NCBI GenBank assembly: GCA_944324395.1
Contig: CALUWC010000001.1
Span: forward strand, 124,001-188,000
Reading direction: 5' to 3'
DNA: 64,000 nucleotides
DNA from: Candidatus Gastranaerophilales bacterium
GTDB taxonomy: Bacteria > Cyanobacteriota > Vampirovibrionia > Gastranaerophilales > Gastranaerophilaceae
The notes under the pieces are model-generated. The model was not told the DNA's origin. It did not search any database and was given only the letters and a program-made list of their open reading frames with translations. The translations under genes were made by a program, and so were the position numbers. Below, piece by piece: positions 62,582 to 64,000 of the stretch. How positions within the stretch are numbered: position 1 is the first letter of the stretch; each line of letters begins with the position of its first letter.

Positions 62582-63322
62582 TTATTCCAAACACTCTTGA
62601 ATAGATATTGAATCAATCCCCTGAACAGATTGAAAAGCATTATACAAGTCTTTAATAGGTTTTCTGCTTATTATATCTAAAACACAAGTTATTTTGGTGG
62701 AATTTTCGTCTGCTTTCATCTGTTTTGTAGAAAGTTCAGAGATGTTTTGATATTTTTCTATAATAAAATCATGAATTTTAGAAGTATATTCATTACTGCA
62801 TATAATATTTAATTTGATTCTTTTTGTTCTTTTGGTGCTGCTGGGTAAAACTTTTCTTTCAAATACTCTGACGGAAACCAGTGTAAGTATAGAAAGAACC
62901 GTTCCTGCAAAGGCTATATCAAACATTCCGGCACCGCATGCCATACCTATACTTGCCGCTATCCATAAAGTTGCGGCAGTTGTTAGTCCTAACACTATTG
63001 GACCGTTTCTTAAAACTGTTCCGGCACCGATAAAACCGATACCTGTAACAATTTGTGCTGCAACCCTTGAAGTATCTCTTACCCCTGTTGCATTATCTAT
63101 TATTACATTATCCCCGGGTGCAAATGTAGGAAATCCGTAGATAGAAATAAGTGTAAATACACATGCTCCAAGACAAACCAGAATGTGTGTTCTTAACCCT
63201 GCGTATTTATTTGTCAGTTCTCTTTCCAAGCCTATGCAAAATCCGAAGATTACCGCAATTGCAATTCTTATGAAATATTCAATATTTACAATATGTGTTA
63301 ATTTTTCTATAATTGTGTCCAT
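62582..63322 (-). CDS. MgtC/SapB-family membrane protein
   Basis: A polytopic N-terminal domain of the MgtC family with IGLERELTNKYAGLRTHILVCLGACVF and GIGFIGAGTVLRNG, followed by a C-terminal ACT-like cytosolic domain (ICSNEYTSKIHDFIIEKY). MgtC proteins affect magnesium and membrane-potential homeostasis or ATP synthase. I start at MDTIIEKL (63322), with an AAGGGAAA site, giving 246 aa; the open frame to 63364 would overlap the upstream gene. Confidence 0.85.
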   Translation of the reverse strand: MDTIIEKLTHIVNIEYFIRIAIAVIFGFCIGLERELTNKYAGLRTHILVCLGACVFTLISIYGFPTFAPGDNVIIDNATGVRDTSRVAAQIVTGIGFIGAGTVLRNGPIVLGLTTAATLWIAASIGMACGAGMFDIAFAGTVLSILTLVSVRVFERKVLPSSTKRTKRIKLNIICSNEYTSKIHDFIIEKYQNISELSTKQMKADENSTKITCVLDIISRKPIKDLYNAFQSVQGIDSISIQECLE

Positions 63323-63332
63323 AATTTCCCTT

Positions 63333-64000
63333 TTAATTGATTCTGTTTTCAAGTTTAGTTTCAATATTTTTTAATTTATTTATACAGTTGTTATAGTCCT
63401 CCATATTTCCTAACTGTTTTGAAATTTCAGCTTTGTCCTGCAGTGCTTCTTTGCTGTTCGGGTTGATTTTTAAGAATTTATTTATTGAAGTATTTGCTTC
63501 TGGCCATTTGTTCTGAGCCATTTTTAATTCTGCATCATATAAATAAACTCTCGGTTTAACTGGTTTTTCTTTTGCTAAATTATCAAGTACATTCTGAGCA
63601 TTGTTAAAATTTTTCATCTTAATATAAACTTTTGCTTCTCTGAATTGATCGTTTGATTTTTTTGCATATTCTAAAGCTTTATTATAATCCTTCAGCTGTT
63701 CTGATGCATAGGAAGCAAAATAGTAATTTCTTGCTGTTGCAATATCCATATCCTCAAGTTTTTTCAGATATTCTACTGCTGTAGAATATTCTTTACTTAA
63801 TATTAGGCTTGGCATTGCTGCATTTATTGTGAATTTTTTCTGTTTTTTAAATATTGAATATTTGACAGCTAATTTATCCCATTTTGTATTTCTAATATTT
63901 GTTTTCCCCTGTTCTATTATTCCTATATATGAATAAATAAACGGGTGAATAAAGAGGAATACAAAAATTCCTAAAATTATCAATGTTACGGATAGTATAT
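63333..64000 (-). CDS. TPR-type protein, 5' end beyond window
   Basis: A protein with one N-terminal membrane span (IILGIFVFLFIHPFIYSYIG) and at least four TPR-like helix pairs (ATARNYYFASYASEQLKDYN, REAKVYIKMKNFNNAQNVL, YDAELKMAQNKWPEANTS, KEALQDKAEISKQLGNMEDY). The first in-window start codon is a TTG at 63983, but the frame stays open to the window edge and the span begins at once, so the true start is probably outside. Likely a membrane-tethered scaffold. Confidence 0.75.
   Translation of the reverse strand, partial: ILSVTLIILGIFVFLFIHPFIYSYIGIIEQGKTNIRNTKWDKLAVKYSIFKKQKKFTINAAMPSLILSKEYSTAVEYLKKLEDMDIATARNYYFASYASEQLKDYNKALEYAKKSNDQFREAKVYIKMKNFNNAQNVLDNLAKEKPVKPRVYLYDAELKMAQNKWPEANTSINKFLKINPNSKEALQDKAEISKQLGNMEDYNNCINKLKNIETKLENRIN

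Overview
The window is AT-rich bacterial chromosome with dense, short-gapped genes and no tRNA, rRNA, CRISPR array, integrase or transposase that I can see. The gene content points to a fermentative anaerobe of the non-photosynthetic cyanobacterial sister group (Vampirovibrionia/Melainabacteria, order Gastranaerophilales). The pointers are three prepilin-like proteins with the N-terminal signature FTLAEVLITLG, a ferredoxin-dependent 2-oxoacid oxidoreductase (KorDABC), electron-transfer flavoprotein, an NfnA-like flavoprotein, and several lineage-type proteins I cannot place in a known family. This assignment is an inference from protein style, not from a marker search.

Layout. 1-5.7 kb: a small hypothetical protein, a YggU/DUF167 protein, a hairpin-rich intergenic island, bifunctional Rel, and an NfeD-like/flotillin pair closed by a strong terminator. 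5.8-13 kb: an electron-transfer cluster (NfnA-like protein, a 63-residue four-cysteine protein, EtfB, EtfA), then purA and a double-length M16 peptidase. 13-19 kb, minus strand: the cell-wall cluster murF-mraY-murD-ftsW-murG. 19-25.5 kb: rplU-rpmA, rqcP, a secreted phosphoesterase, rplJ-rplL with an attenuator leader, and directly downstream a membrane-anchored protein carrying a second L7/L12 C-terminal domain; then a winged-helix-like protein and a YhaM-like HD nuclease. 25.5-33.4 kb: ilvC, repeat-rich spacers around a probable major prepilin, an alpha-amylase-family enzyme, an orphan NarL-type response regulator, a second prepilin and Maf. 33.5-42.7 kb: a three-repeat membrane protein, a U32-like protein, a DUF2229 protein, an XRE regulator divergent from a third prepilin, an acetyltransferase-like protein, a degenerate HD-GYP protein and a family 2 glycosyltransferase. 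42.7-53.3 kb, minus strand: rsmH-ftsL, a small hypothetical, gltX, a GlcD-type oxidase and a 1,898-residue coiled-coil protein. 53.4-64 kb: korDABC, rpsU (57 residues), cdd, and the block pyrH-frr-cdsA-rnc-rpe, followed by an MgtC-like protein and a TPR protein cut by the window edge.

How the genes fit together. The Kor complex yields reduced ferredoxin from 2-oxoacids, while NfnA and EtfBA would exchange electrons among NAD(P)H, ferredoxin and an unseen partner. Cell-wall synthesis (mur genes, ftsW, rsmH, ftsL), translation (L21, L27, L10, L12, S21, GltX, RRF, RqcP) and RNA/lipid enzymes (Rnc, CdsA, PyrH) make up the housekeeping part. The less ordinary material is the membrane L12-like protein, the inactive-looking HD-GYP protein, the giant repeat coiled coil, the three-repeat membrane protein, the paired operator-like repeats between the XRE gene and a prepilin, and a recurring arrangement in which the -10 box lies six bases before the start codon, predicting leaderless mRNAs.
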